From the NCBI RefSeq assembly GCF_002802865.1, contig NZ_PGLQ01000003.1, positions 124,001 to 188,000 of the forward strand: 64,000 nucleotides of DNA. The letters run 5' to 3'. The position numbers were made by a program, and so were the translations under genes. A model generated the notes under the pieces. That model saw only the letters and a list, made by a program, of their open reading frames with translations. It did no database searches and was not told where the DNA came from. Below are positions 16,713 to 26,311 of the stretch, one piece after another. How positions within the stretch are numbered: position 1 is the stretch's first letter; each line of letters begins with the position of its first letter. Source of the DNA: Bifidobacterium scaligerum. GTDB taxonomy: Bacteria; Actinomycetota; Actinomycetes; Actinomycetales; Bifidobacteriaceae.

Positions 16713-17040
16713 AGCTCAACAGTATAGAAGGCGTTGTTTCGGTCGGTAAAAATTTACCGACTGCACATGCTCCCTCTGCGACAATCCCGATCGGCGACGC
16801 CAGCACTGGCTTCGTGCCCCCCCGAATCCCGTAAACATTCACCTCCTGTTCATCGCGCAGACAATTCCACGACACGCTGAGGATGCAAATGTGGATAGAA
16901 AAATAAGTTATCCACATTTCGGGGATAACCACGTGGATAATCCACCAAGTTATCCACAATATGGGGATAACTTGGTGGATAGTCTGGGGATAACTTCAAT
17001 CGCACTTGCTAACCGGTTGCGCGACGCAGCCAATCATGAT
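16713..17040. promoter_or_regulatory. Divergent intergenic region between dnaB and the MATE gene
   Basis: This 328-bp spacer has an ordinary first half without a convincing gene and a second half (from 16890) packed with DnaA-box sequences, listed separately. It should contain the promoters of both dnaB and the MATE exporter. Confidence 0.6.
16890..16993. promoter_or_regulatory. DnaA-box cluster upstream of dnaB
   Basis: Exact TTATCCACA boxes lie at 16908-16916 and 16950-16958. Near-matches in the reverse orientation lie at 16890-16898, 16932-16940, 16962-16970 and 16985-16993, and GGGGATAAC lies at 16921-16929. Boxes at 16942-16955 and 16965-16978 form a perfect 14-bp inverted repeat. Seven or so boxes in about 100 bp is origin-like density. 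No dnaA or dnaN gene is nearby, so a regulatory or DnaA-titrating role is more likely than oriC. Confidence 0.75.
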
Positions 17041-18483
17041 ATGCAATCGGACGTGCATACGGACCATACCCCGCAACGTGATTCGGTTGAGCCAAACAGC
17101 CCGGCCAATCATCGAGATACCAACCCGAGTTCCATCAACCGAACGATGCTGTCACTGGCGCTGCCGACTTTCGTGCAGCTGATTGCCGAACCGGCCTTCA
17201 TCCTTATCGACACGGCGATCGTCGGACACATCGGCGACGAGGCGCTGGCGGGACTATCCATCGGCTCAACCATCATCCTCACGGCAGTCGGACTGTGCAT
17301 CTTCCTCGCATATTCGACCACCGCACAGGTAGCCCACCTGCTAGGCGCGGGCCGCAGACGTGAGGGGCTTCAAGCCGGCATCGACGGACTGTGGCTGGCA
17401 CTCGGCATCGGCATCGCGCTGGTAATCGGGCTGTTTGCCGGTGCCGAACCGTTATGCCGTGCGCTGGGAGGCGAGGGCGAAGTGCTGCAACAGGCCGTGA
17501 CCTATACCCACGCAGTAGTGCTGGGCGCGCCCGGCATGCTGCTGGTGTATGCGGCCAACGGTATTTTCCGCGGATTGCAGAAAGTGCGCATCACACTGGT
17601 GGCGGCTGTCAGCGGCGCGGCACTCAATACCGTGCTGGAAGTGCTGTTCGTCATGGTGTTCCGCTGGGGCATCGCCGGTTCGGGCGCGGCGACAATGATC
17701 GCGCAATGGTATATGGGACTGTTTCTGACGATTCCCGCAATCCTATGGTCACGAGCGGATGGCGCAAGCCTCAGGCCCCGACTGGACGGCATCCGAGCCG
17801 CCGGCAGCGACGGCATACCGCTGTTCATTCGAACGCTGGCGATTCGCGCGGCGATGGTGGCCACAGTGGCCAGCGCGGCGCATATGGGCACCAGTGTGCT
17901 GGCCGGGTTCCAAGCCGTGAATTCGTCATGGAATTTCGCGATGAACATGCTCGATGCGGTGGGCATCGCAGGGCAGACGCTGGTGGCCGCGGCATTGGGT
18001 GCAGGCAATGCCGATCAGGCAAGGCGATTGACACGCGCTGCCGGCCGCGCAGGACTGGTCACGGGAGCGGCAATCGGGCTGGCCTTTGCAACTGTAGGCC
18101 TGTTCGCCGGTCATTTCTTCTCCCCAACGCCGCATATTCAAACGTTGATCGCCGCCGGCATGGTGACCATGGGCGTGTTCTTCCCTCTGCAAGGCTGGAT
18201 GATGGCGATCGACGGCATTCTCATCGGCTCTCGCGACTACCGTTATCTGGCCGCGACCTGCACAGCGACGGCTGCGGCATATATTGCAGTCCTCACGCTG
18301 TTGGACGGCGCAATCATGAACAGTGGGGCGCCGACTGGTACAGCGACGACGCTTGCCAGCGGCGGACTGTCAAACGACACCATGCGCACAGTCGCGCTCT
18401 GGACGGTATTCAACGTCGTGCTTATGGGCGGGCGCGGCCTGTGCAACGGACTGCGCATCCGCACGGATCGATGGATGCGGTAA
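17041..18483 (+). CDS. MATE-family multidrug/cation efflux protein
   Basis: A 480-residue inner-membrane transporter with about twelve helices in two related halves. The first half has LPTFVQLIAEPAFILIDTAI and GDEALAGLSIGS, typical of the DinF/NorM MATE family. The frame is open from 16891, but that extension would translate the DnaA-box cluster, so the ATG at 17041 is preferred; an ATG near 17146, just before the first helix, is possible. No clear ribosome-binding site settles this. The gene ends 10 bp before the convergent glnD stop. The substrate is unknown. Confidence 0.9.
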   Translation: MQSDVHTDHTPQRDSVEPNSPANHRDTNPSSINRTMLSLALPTFVQLIAEPAFILIDTAIVGHIGDEALAGLSIGSTIILTAVGLCIFLAYSTTAQVAHLLGAGRRREGLQAGIDGLWLALGIGIALVIGLFAGAEPLCRALGGEGEVLQQAVTYTHAVVLGAPGMLLVYAANGIFRGLQKVRITLVAAVSGAALNTVLEVLFVMVFRWGIAGSGAATMIAQWYMGLFLTIPAILWSRADGASLRPRLDGIRAAGSDGIPLFIRTLAIRAAMVATVASAAHMGTSVLAGFQAVNSSWNFAMNMLDAVGIAGQTLVAAALGAGNADQARRLTRAAGRAGLVTGAAIGLAFATVGLFAGHFFSPTPHIQTLIAAGMVTMGVFFPLQGWMMAIDGILIGSRDYRYLAATCTATAAAYIAVLTLLDGAIMNSGAPTGTATTLASGGLSNDTMRTVALWTVFNVVLMGGRGLCNGLRIRTDRWMR

Positions 18484-18493
18484 AAAGCGAGCA

Positions 18494-20320
18494 TCACATG
18501 GCAGCACGCACGGCGGCATACATGGTGTGCACAATCGAGGCGCGCCACTTGGACCAGCCATACTGTTTGGTGATGGATTCCCCGGCGGTGGCACCAAGCG
18601 ATGAGCCGTCGGCACGGGTCAGGTCGAACAGCATGTCCAGCAGCATCTTGTCATGCCCAAGGCGATCGGCAAGTTCCTGTGCGACAGCCGGATCATTGGG
18701 GTCACGGCCCGAGGCGAACTCCGACAACGTCAGATGCTCGCGCACCAGCGTCGTGGACCATTGCACGATCTCAGGCGCGAATCCCATACGTTTGAGAATC
18801 ACCGGCACATGGCGAGCGCCTTCGGCGGCGTGATCTCGCACGAATGCGCGCTTGCCGATGTCATGCGTGATGCCGGCCAACAGCAGCGCAGTGTAATGCT
18901 CATCGTCATACCGTCCGCCGGAAGGTGTCTGACGGCCCAAACGCGAGGTGACCTCAACCATATGCCGGTCAATCGTGTACCGATGCGCCGCCGACGCGGA
19001 CGGGCGATTGCGAATACCCAACCACTCCGGCATCCAACGGCCCGGAATATCCACGAAATCAATGCTTTCCCACACATCCATCAGTTCCGGACCGCATGCC
19101 AGCAGTCGGACGAACAGTTCGCGCGACTCCTCATCCCACTGGTTATCCCGAATCGGGCAGCGTTTGAGGTTCATCAACGTGGATGGATTGATCGGCAACC
19201 CGAATTCGCCGGACGCTACAGCCATGCGCAACGCCAGTTTGGCGTCGGCGGTCGGGTCCACACCGGGGGCCAGCACCAATTCGCCCTCATGCTTGGCCAC
19301 CCCCGGAGCCACCACGTCGAACTGCGGCGCCTCACGCTTGCCTCCGGCACGCTGCGAGAACATCTGGAAGAACGCGAACCGGGGCTTTTCATGGGTCAAC
19401 GAGTGTTCGGCACGAGAAGCGGTGGAATCGAGCGCAAAGGAAATACGACGGCCGACGCGGGCGAGCAATGTCTGCAGATCGTCAATCGAATACGCGGCCC
19501 TCTCGTCCGCAGGCCAAGTAGGATCGGCCAGACCGAGCATCGCAGCGACCTTGGCCTGATACGGCGTCAGCAGCAGGTTCGTATCCTTGCCGGCCACCAG
19601 ATGAATGCAGTCGCGCACATCCAACAAGCGTTCCACGGCCTCGTCGTAACTGCCGTGAGGACGGTCCGCAAGCCAAGACGCGGCCAGCGCGGAAACCAGC
19701 ACCGAGTCTCGCAGACCGCCTCGCGCCTCCTTGATATCCGGCTGATTGACATACTGCAAGCGGGCAAATTCATTGAGACGCGACGTGGCGGAATCCAGCA
19801 GTTCTGGCAAACGCTTGCGCGCAGCCTTGCGCCATCGCTCAAGAATTGAGCGGGAAGTCGCCACGATGAGATCGGTGTCTCCTGCGATCGGACGCACATC
19901 GAGCCAGCCCATTGCCGCCGGCAAGTCGTGATCCGTCACTTCTTCGCACTGGGCGCGCGTGCGAATGGAGTGGTCGAGGTCCAGGCCGCTGTCCCACAGC
20001 GGGTACCACAGTTTGTTCGCCAGTTCATTGAGCTGCTGATCGTTCAACGCGCGGGGCTCGTAGATGATCACCAGGTCGAGGTCGGAGCTGGGGCCGATCT
20101 GTCCCCGGGCCAGCGAGCCGACCGCCGCAAAACCAATGCCTGACTGCGGCACGTCGAAGGAGACGCTGGCACAGGCTTCATCCCACAACCGCGTGAGACA
20201 TTGCATAGCCAATTCGGTGCGCGCCTTGCGCTTGGCCGAGCCGTTGCGGTACACGCCGTCATCGTCCGGCTGGCTCATCTCCATGAATCGTTGCTTCAAG
20301 CCGTCTACTGCGCTGGTCAT
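18494..20320 (-). CDS. glnD: PII nucleotidylyltransferase GlnD (short form)
   Basis: A 608-residue bifunctional nitrogen sensor. The nucleotidyltransferase motif GSLARGQIGPSSDLDL (about residues 68-85) has the paired catalytic aspartates. The helical GlnD linker contains EARGGLRDSV, and the HD phosphohydrolase motif ITHDIGKRAF is at about residue 485. It modifies the T-loop tyrosine of PII under nitrogen limitation and reverses this when glutamine is high. In actinobacteria the modification is often adenylylation. The protein ends shortly after the HD domain, so the two C-terminal ACT domains of the enterobacterial enzyme (about 890 residues) are missing. It is the last gene of amtB-glnB-glnD, after a 230-bp spacer with a hairpin. 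Confidence 0.92.
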   Translation of the reverse strand: MTSAVDGLKQRFMEMSQPDDDGVYRNGSAKRKARTELAMQCLTRLWDEACASVSFDVPQSGIGFAAVGSLARGQIGPSSDLDLVIIYEPRALNDQQLNELANKLWYPLWDSGLDLDHSIRTRAQCEEVTDHDLPAAMGWLDVRPIAGDTDLIVATSRSILERWRKAARKRLPELLDSATSRLNEFARLQYVNQPDIKEARGGLRDSVLVSALAASWLADRPHGSYDEAVERLLDVRDCIHLVAGKDTNLLLTPYQAKVAAMLGLADPTWPADERAAYSIDDLQTLLARVGRRISFALDSTASRAEHSLTHEKPRFAFFQMFSQRAGGKREAPQFDVVAPGVAKHEGELVLAPGVDPTADAKLALRMAVASGEFGLPINPSTLMNLKRCPIRDNQWDEESRELFVRLLACGPELMDVWESIDFVDIPGRWMPEWLGIRNRPSASAAHRYTIDRHMVEVTSRLGRQTPSGGRYDDEHYTALLLAGITHDIGKRAFVRDHAAEGARHVPVILKRMGFAPEIVQWSTTLVREHLTLSEFASGRDPNDPAVAQELADRLGHDKMLLDMLFDLTRADGSSLGATAGESITKQYGWSKWRASIVHTMYAAVRAAM

Positions 20321-20457
20321 TGCCTAGCCCTTCATACGAAATCACCGGTTTGACGCGTCACCGTCGCGTCTCCAGTCTCCACTGCGCTGCCAATGTGCTA
20401 TTGATGCGTTACCGAGGCGGCATCCGCTGCAATAATCCACATCATCGCCTATGAAAA

Positions 20458-20490
20458 TCCCCGCACGGCGAACAACGCAGCGTGCGGGGA
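20458..20490 (-). terminator. Hairpin between glnB and glnD
   Basis: The arms TCCCCGCACG and CGTGCGGGGA pair perfectly around a 13-nt loop, 61 bp after the glnB stop. It probably attenuates read-through into glnD. Confidence 0.6.
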
Positions 20491-20550
20491 CCTTGTCTTA
20501 TTGATTGCCCGAACCCTCAGGCCGAATGCCGAGGAGAATCGGACGCCTTA

Positions 20551-22189
<1,639 letters not shown>

Positions 22190-22404
22190 GTCTACCTCCC
22201 TCTCTCTTTGTTCGTGGCGCCGAAGCCGTAGCCGGCCGGCGTCGAAATACTCACTTGTGCCGTCCCCCGTTGCGGGGGCTAACAGTTCGTCAGTAAAAGC
22301 CCGGCTCGTTTTGATTTCGTTACGGCAAGTTACGCGATTGTTAAGCATGATCGGGCTGCGTACGCGCGATTGATACCCACGCACGGCCGGTTTTCCGGGA
22401 AAAC
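22190..22404 (-). promoter_or_regulatory. Upstream region of amtB
   Basis: It holds the GGGAGG ribosome-binding site next to amtB and presumably the operon promoter and nitrogen-control sites. I could not identify a specific regulator site. Confidence 0.45.
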
Positions 22405-22450
22405 AACAGGGCCTCGACCCATGTTTCGAATATGAGTCGAGGCCCTGTTT
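22405..22450 (-). terminator. Rho-independent terminator of ftsY
   Basis: The stem AACAGGGCCTCGAC (22405-22418) pairs with its complement at 22436-22449 around a 17-nt loop. On the minus strand it is followed by a T-rich TTGTTTT tail. It is about 60 bp downstream of the ftsY stop. Confidence 0.8.
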
Positions 22451-22507
22451 TGTGGGTTGGGACGGCGTTTGCACGTCCACGTTGTGAACGTGCAAATATG
22501 TGATTCA

Positions 22508-23809
22508 TCAGGATAGAATGCCGTCCACAAAGCCTTCCGGATCGAACGGTGCCAGATCGTCCGGACCTTCGCCGAGTCCTACGAGTTTGACCGGCACGCC
22601 GAGTTCCTTCTGCACGGAGATCACGATGCCGCCCTTGGCGGAGCCATCGAGCTTGGACAGCACCACGCCGGTGATGCCGATAGCCTCGGCGAACACCTTG
22701 GCTTGAGTCATGCCGTTCTGTCCGGTAGTGGCGTCAAGTACCAGCAACACTTCGTCCACCGGAAGATTCTTCTCGGTGACGCGGCGAATCTTGCCGAGCT
22801 CATCCATCAGGTTGGCTTTGTTCTGCAGTCGTCCGGCAGTGTCGATGATCAACACATCCACGTTCGACTCCTTGGCCTTTGCGGAAGCCTCAAACGCCAC
22901 GGAGGCGGGGTCGGCCCCGTCTTTGTCGGAGCGGACCACAGGCACGTTGACGCGCGCACCCCACGTTTCCAGCTGGTCGGCGGCCGCTGCGCGGAAGGTG
23001 TCGGCCGCGCCCATCATCACCTGCTTGCCTTCGGCCACGAACAGACGGGCCAGCTTGCCGGCGGTGGTGGTTTTGCCGGTGCCGTTGACACCCACCATGA
23101 TGATCACGGACGGCTTGTTCGCATCCGGTTTCTCGGCGTTGAGACGACGGTCCGTATCCCGGCCGACCAGATCAAGCAGCTTCTCCTTCAGCGTGGCACG
23201 CACCGCCTCAGGGTCAGTTTTGCCGGTGATGCGAGCGTCGGTACGCAAGTCGTCCACCAGCTGGGCCGAAGCATCGGCACCGACGTCGGCCAGCAGCAGC
23301 GTATCTTCGACGTCCTCCCAGTCGGATTCGGAAAGGTTGTCTTTGGCCAGAATGTTGAACAGGGCCTTGCCGAACGGATTGCCGGATTTGGCCAGTTTCG
23401 CTTTGAGTCGAGTCAATCGAGAACCGACCGACTCCGGAGTTTCAGCGGCAGACGGCTGAGCTGCCGGCTGGGCCTCGGACCGCGACGCCGACTGGGCAGG
23501 AGTCTGTTCCGCTACTTTGTCATGCTCTTCAACGGCGACGGCATCATCCGCTGAGACGGATGCGGCTGCCGCCTCAGCCGCCAGCCGCGCATCCGCGGCG
23601 GCCTTGGCCTCGCGGGTTTTGCGATCATCGGGAGCCACTTGTCCCAAAGCACGGTCCAGATCGCGCTTGCGCGACTTGGACCACCACACACCGGCGGCGA
23701 TCAGCACGACCGCCACCACAATCACGCCGATAACGGCCAACACAGTGTTTGTATCCACGTTTGCCAAGTCTAGTCCGCGCCTCGAATCGTGCGGCATTAC
23801 TTGGCTCAT
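22508..23809 (-). CDS. ftsY: Signal recognition particle receptor FtsY
   Basis: A 433-residue SRP GTPase that docks ribosome-SRP complexes at the membrane. A single N-terminal transmembrane helix (about residues 13-35) is followed by an acidic/alanine-rich linker and the NG domain: GVNGTGKTTTAGKLARL (G1), DTAGRLQNKANLMDEL (G3) and LSKLDGSAKGG (G4/G5). The start at 23809 follows AGGGTGG; an ATG at 23797 is also possible. The helix anchor is the form usual in actinobacteria. It is divergent from the TetR gene with only 36 bp between the starts. Confidence 0.95.
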   Translation of the reverse strand: MSQVMPHDSRRGLDLANVDTNTVLAVIGVIVVAVVLIAAGVWWSKSRKRDLDRALGQVAPDDRKTREAKAAADARLAAEAAAASVSADDAVAVEEHDKVAEQTPAQSASRSEAQPAAQPSAAETPESVGSRLTRLKAKLAKSGNPFGKALFNILAKDNLSESDWEDVEDTLLLADVGADASAQLVDDLRTDARITGKTDPEAVRATLKEKLLDLVGRDTDRRLNAEKPDANKPSVIIMVGVNGTGKTTTAGKLARLFVAEGKQVMMGAADTFRAAAADQLETWGARVNVPVVRSDKDGADPASVAFEASAKAKESNVDVLIIDTAGRLQNKANLMDELGKIRRVTEKNLPVDEVLLVLDATTGQNGMTQAKVFAEAIGITGVVLSKLDGSAKGGIVISVQKELGVPVKLVGLGEGPDDLAPFDPEGFVDGILS

Positions 23810-23845
23810 CCACCCTGATTCCCGGCGGCGGCTAAGCTGGCATAC

Positions 23846-24592
23846 ATGGCACATTCTTCACGTATGACATCGCTGCAGCGACGCGAGCAGCTCATTGAAG
23901 TAGGACGCGCACTGTTCGCGTCCAAGGGCTTCGAAGCAGCGAGCGTGGAGGAAATTGCCGCGCACGCCAAGGTGTCCAAGCCGATCGTATACGAGCATTT
24001 CGGCGGCAAAGAGGGACTGTACGCGGTAATCGTGGATCGCGAGATGCGCGCGCTGACCGCCACGCTGGCCGCCGCGCTCGATGACCCGACCGTGCATCCG
24101 AGGCAGATCGTCGAGCGTACGGCACTGGCCCTGCTCACGTATATCGAGGAGAACGCGGAGGGCTTTCAGGTCTTGGTGCGCGACTCCCCCAGCACGGACC
24201 CATCCGGTTCGTTCAGCTCGCTGTTGGGCGATATTTCGATGCGCGTGGAGGATATTCTCTCCGCCGCATTCAAACGGCAGAAACTTTCCGTCAAAGGTGT
24301 GCCGTACTACGCGCAGATGCTGGTGGGCATGACCGTGTTCACCGGCCAGTACTGGGCGGATCGCCCGAAGGTCAGTAAGGAGCAGCTGGCTGCGTACATC
24401 GTGGATCTGGCATGGCATGGATTGAGCCGACTCGATTCCAAACCGCAGCTGCTGTTCGAGGGAGAGAAAGCGCGCAAAGAGGCGGAACGCCGAAGCAGAG
24501 AGGATGCGCGTCAGGAGCCCGAGCAATCGGCCGCGGCGTTCCCCGCCGACGTCATCTCTGATGCATCAGAGACATCAGACGGCGAACGCTAA
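23846..24592 (+). CDS. TetR-family transcriptional regulator
   Basis: A 248-residue regulator. The N-terminal TetR domain (residues 8-55) has LIEVGRALFASKGFEAASVE, AHAKVSKPIVYEHFGGKEGLY and the start of the ligand domain. The C-terminal 30 residues are charged and low-complexity. The ribosome-binding site is weak, and ATG 23864 is an alternative start. The target is unknown. A divergent position with 36 bp to ftsY means its own promoter overlaps that of ftsY. Confidence 0.9.
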   Translation: MAHSSRMTSLQRREQLIEVGRALFASKGFEAASVEEIAAHAKVSKPIVYEHFGGKEGLYAVIVDREMRALTATLAAALDDPTVHPRQIVERTALALLTYIEENAEGFQVLVRDSPSTDPSGSFSSLLGDISMRVEDILSAAFKRQKLSVKGVPYYAQMLVGMTVFTGQYWADRPKVSKEQLAAYIVDLAWHGLSRLDSKPQLLFEGEKARKEAERRSREDARQEPEQSAAAFPADVISDASETSDGER

Positions 24593-24746
24593 AGTCCAAC
24601 CCAAGTCCGGTCCGGGAAAAATCACATGCAAAACGTGCGCTCAAGGGCGCAGACTACGCAAGTTTCCGGCAAGTCGGGCACCCAAGTGCTACGGTTTGAG
24701 CAGGAAAACGAACACGACGAATGATACGTGAGGACGACAAACGGCT

Positions 24747-25790
24747 ATGGTCAACCCGGCGAAAACAGCGAAGACGCTCACTTTCGTAATTCCCGCCTAC
24801 AACATGGAGTCCTATCTGGACCGGTGCGTGAACTCCATTCTCTCCGCGTCCGACACGCGCGACGTCGAAGTGCTGATCGTCGATGACGGTTCCAAAGACG
24901 GCACGCTTGCCTACGCGCAGAAGCTAGAGCGCACGAATCCGGGCGTCGTACGCGCGATCCATCAGGAGAACAAGGGCCACGGCGGTGCCGTGAACACCGG
25001 CATTGCGGCGGCGAACGGCATGTACGTCAAGGTGGTGGACGCCGACGATTGGGTGGACCCGCAGGCCATCAACACCGTGCTGGATACGCTGCGAGCGCAG
25101 CAGGGTATCACCGAGCCGATTGACATGCTGGTAACCAACTATGTCTATGACAAAGTGGCCAAGCGGCATAAGCACACCGTGAACTTCCGTCGTGTCATGC
25201 AATCTGACCGCGTGCTCGGATGGGATGATCTGGGACATTTCGGCCTGGCGCAATACATCATCATGCATGCGCTCACCTTCCGCACCCAAGTGGTGCGCGA
25301 TTCCGGCCTGACGCTGCCGGAGCACACGTTCTATGTGGACTTCTACTACTCCTATCAGCCGTTCCCCTGGGTACATCGCATTCAGTACTTGGATGTGCCG
25401 TTCTACCACTACTTCATCGGGCGTGAGGGCCAGAGCGTGCAGACCGATGTGATGATCCGTCGCGTGGACCAGCTGCGACTCGTCAATCGTCTGATGACCG
25501 AGGCCACGCCCGAGCGCGGCACGGTGCCCGAGGGCCTATACCGGTATATGATTCACTTCTTGGCAATCGAGTCCTCAGTGACGTCCGTGTTCCTTATTCT
25601 TTCGCGCGATCAGGCCAATTACGCCAAGAAACGAGAGCTGTGGGAGGCCATCGACGCCTATTCGCCAGCCATCGGACATGATGTGCGGTCCAAGCTGATG
25701 TCTCGCGCCATCAACCTTCCCGGCTCGGCCGGCCGCTGGCTGGTGCGCAACGGCTATGTCATAGCCGAAAAGGTTGTGGGCTTCAACTGA
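24747..25790 (+). CDS. Glycosyltransferase family 2
   Basis: A 347-residue GT-A glycosyltransferase. Family motifs are TFVIPAYNMESYLDRCVNSIL at the N-terminus, EVLIVDDGSKDGT, GHGGAVNTGIAAANG and KVVDADDWVDP with the metal-binding aspartates. There is no transmembrane segment, so it probably acts at the cytoplasmic face on a lipid-linked or cell-wall polysaccharide. It stands alone, downstream of the TetR gene by 154 bp, and is followed by repeat-rich DNA rather than a terminator. Donor and acceptor cannot be deduced. Confidence 0.9.
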   Translation: MVNPAKTAKTLTFVIPAYNMESYLDRCVNSILSASDTRDVEVLIVDDGSKDGTLAYAQKLERTNPGVVRAIHQENKGHGGAVNTGIAAANGMYVKVVDADDWVDPQAINTVLDTLRAQQGITEPIDMLVTNYVYDKVAKRHKHTVNFRRVMQSDRVLGWDDLGHFGLAQYIIMHALTFRTQVVRDSGLTLPEHTFYVDFYYSYQPFPWVHRIQYLDVPFYHYFIGREGQSVQTDVMIRRVDQLRLVNRLMTEATPERGTVPEGLYRYMIHFLAIESSVTSVFLILSRDQANYAKKRELWEAIDAYSPAIGHDVRSKLMSRAINLPGSAGRWLVRNGYVIAEKVVGFN

Positions 25791-26060
25791 TTGCCCTATT
25801 CCCGGCTCAACATCGGTTCCAGTTCAGCCCGGTTCAGGTCGGCCTGGCTCTGTTCAGCCCCGTCCTGTTCACCCCTGTCCTGCCCGGGTTGGGCCTGTTC
25901 AGCCCGGCCCTGCCCGGCTGAACCAGTCCTGCCCAACCTAACCCGGCTGAGCCCTGCCCGGCTCAGCCTAGCCCTTTCAGCCTAGCCTTGTCCCATCCTG
26001 CTCAATCCGGCTCAACCTTGCCCAGCCTAACCCGGCTCAGTCCTGCCTGACTCAGTCCTA
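25791..26060. repeat. Degenerate C/T-rich tandem repeat
   Basis: About 250 bp are made of imperfect repeats of CCCGGCTCAGCC, CTGCCCGG and TTCAGCCC-like units, with strong strand asymmetry (pyrimidine-rich plus strand). There is no sustained coding frame. It follows directly after the glycosyltransferase stop codon. Confidence 0.8.
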
Positions 26061-26074
26061 CCCCAGTTCCAAAG

Positions 26075-26290
26075 TTCTGGGCATCCACCCACCACAAAGC
26101 CACGCCCAAAAATCATTCTGGGCATATACGTATCAACAGGAGCCATTTTTTGGCCATTCAGCGTACGTATATGCCCAGAATCTCGTAATTGTACCGTTGA
26201 TGCCCAGAATAACTGGTACTGGTATGCCCAGAACTCAGCAGCGTACAGAACTCAGCTATGCCCAGAACTCAGCTATGCCCAGAACTCAAT
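26075..26290. repeat. Array of TATGCCCAGAA repeats with an inverted pair
   Basis: The unit TGCCCAGAA occurs forward at 26172, 26201, 26224, 26258 and 26275, the last two as direct 17-bp repeats ending in CTCAGC or CTCA. It occurs reversed at 26075-26084 and 26115-26125. Copies at 26115-26132 and 26164-26181 form an 18-bp perfect inverted repeat. It lies just downstream of the pepD stop on the minus strand. Confidence 0.8.
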
Positions 26291-26311
26291 GACGTAGCGG
26301 CTTTGTGCCTG

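Noticed and set aside
16890..16993. DnaA-box cluster as the chromosomal oriC
   Set aside because: No dnaA, dnaN, rpmH or gyrB nearby and no AT-rich unwinding element; kept as a regulatory or titration cluster.
26075..26290. CRISPR array at the TGCCCAGAA repeats
   Set aside because: Unit too short, spacers irregular and some units inverted; no cas genes nearby.
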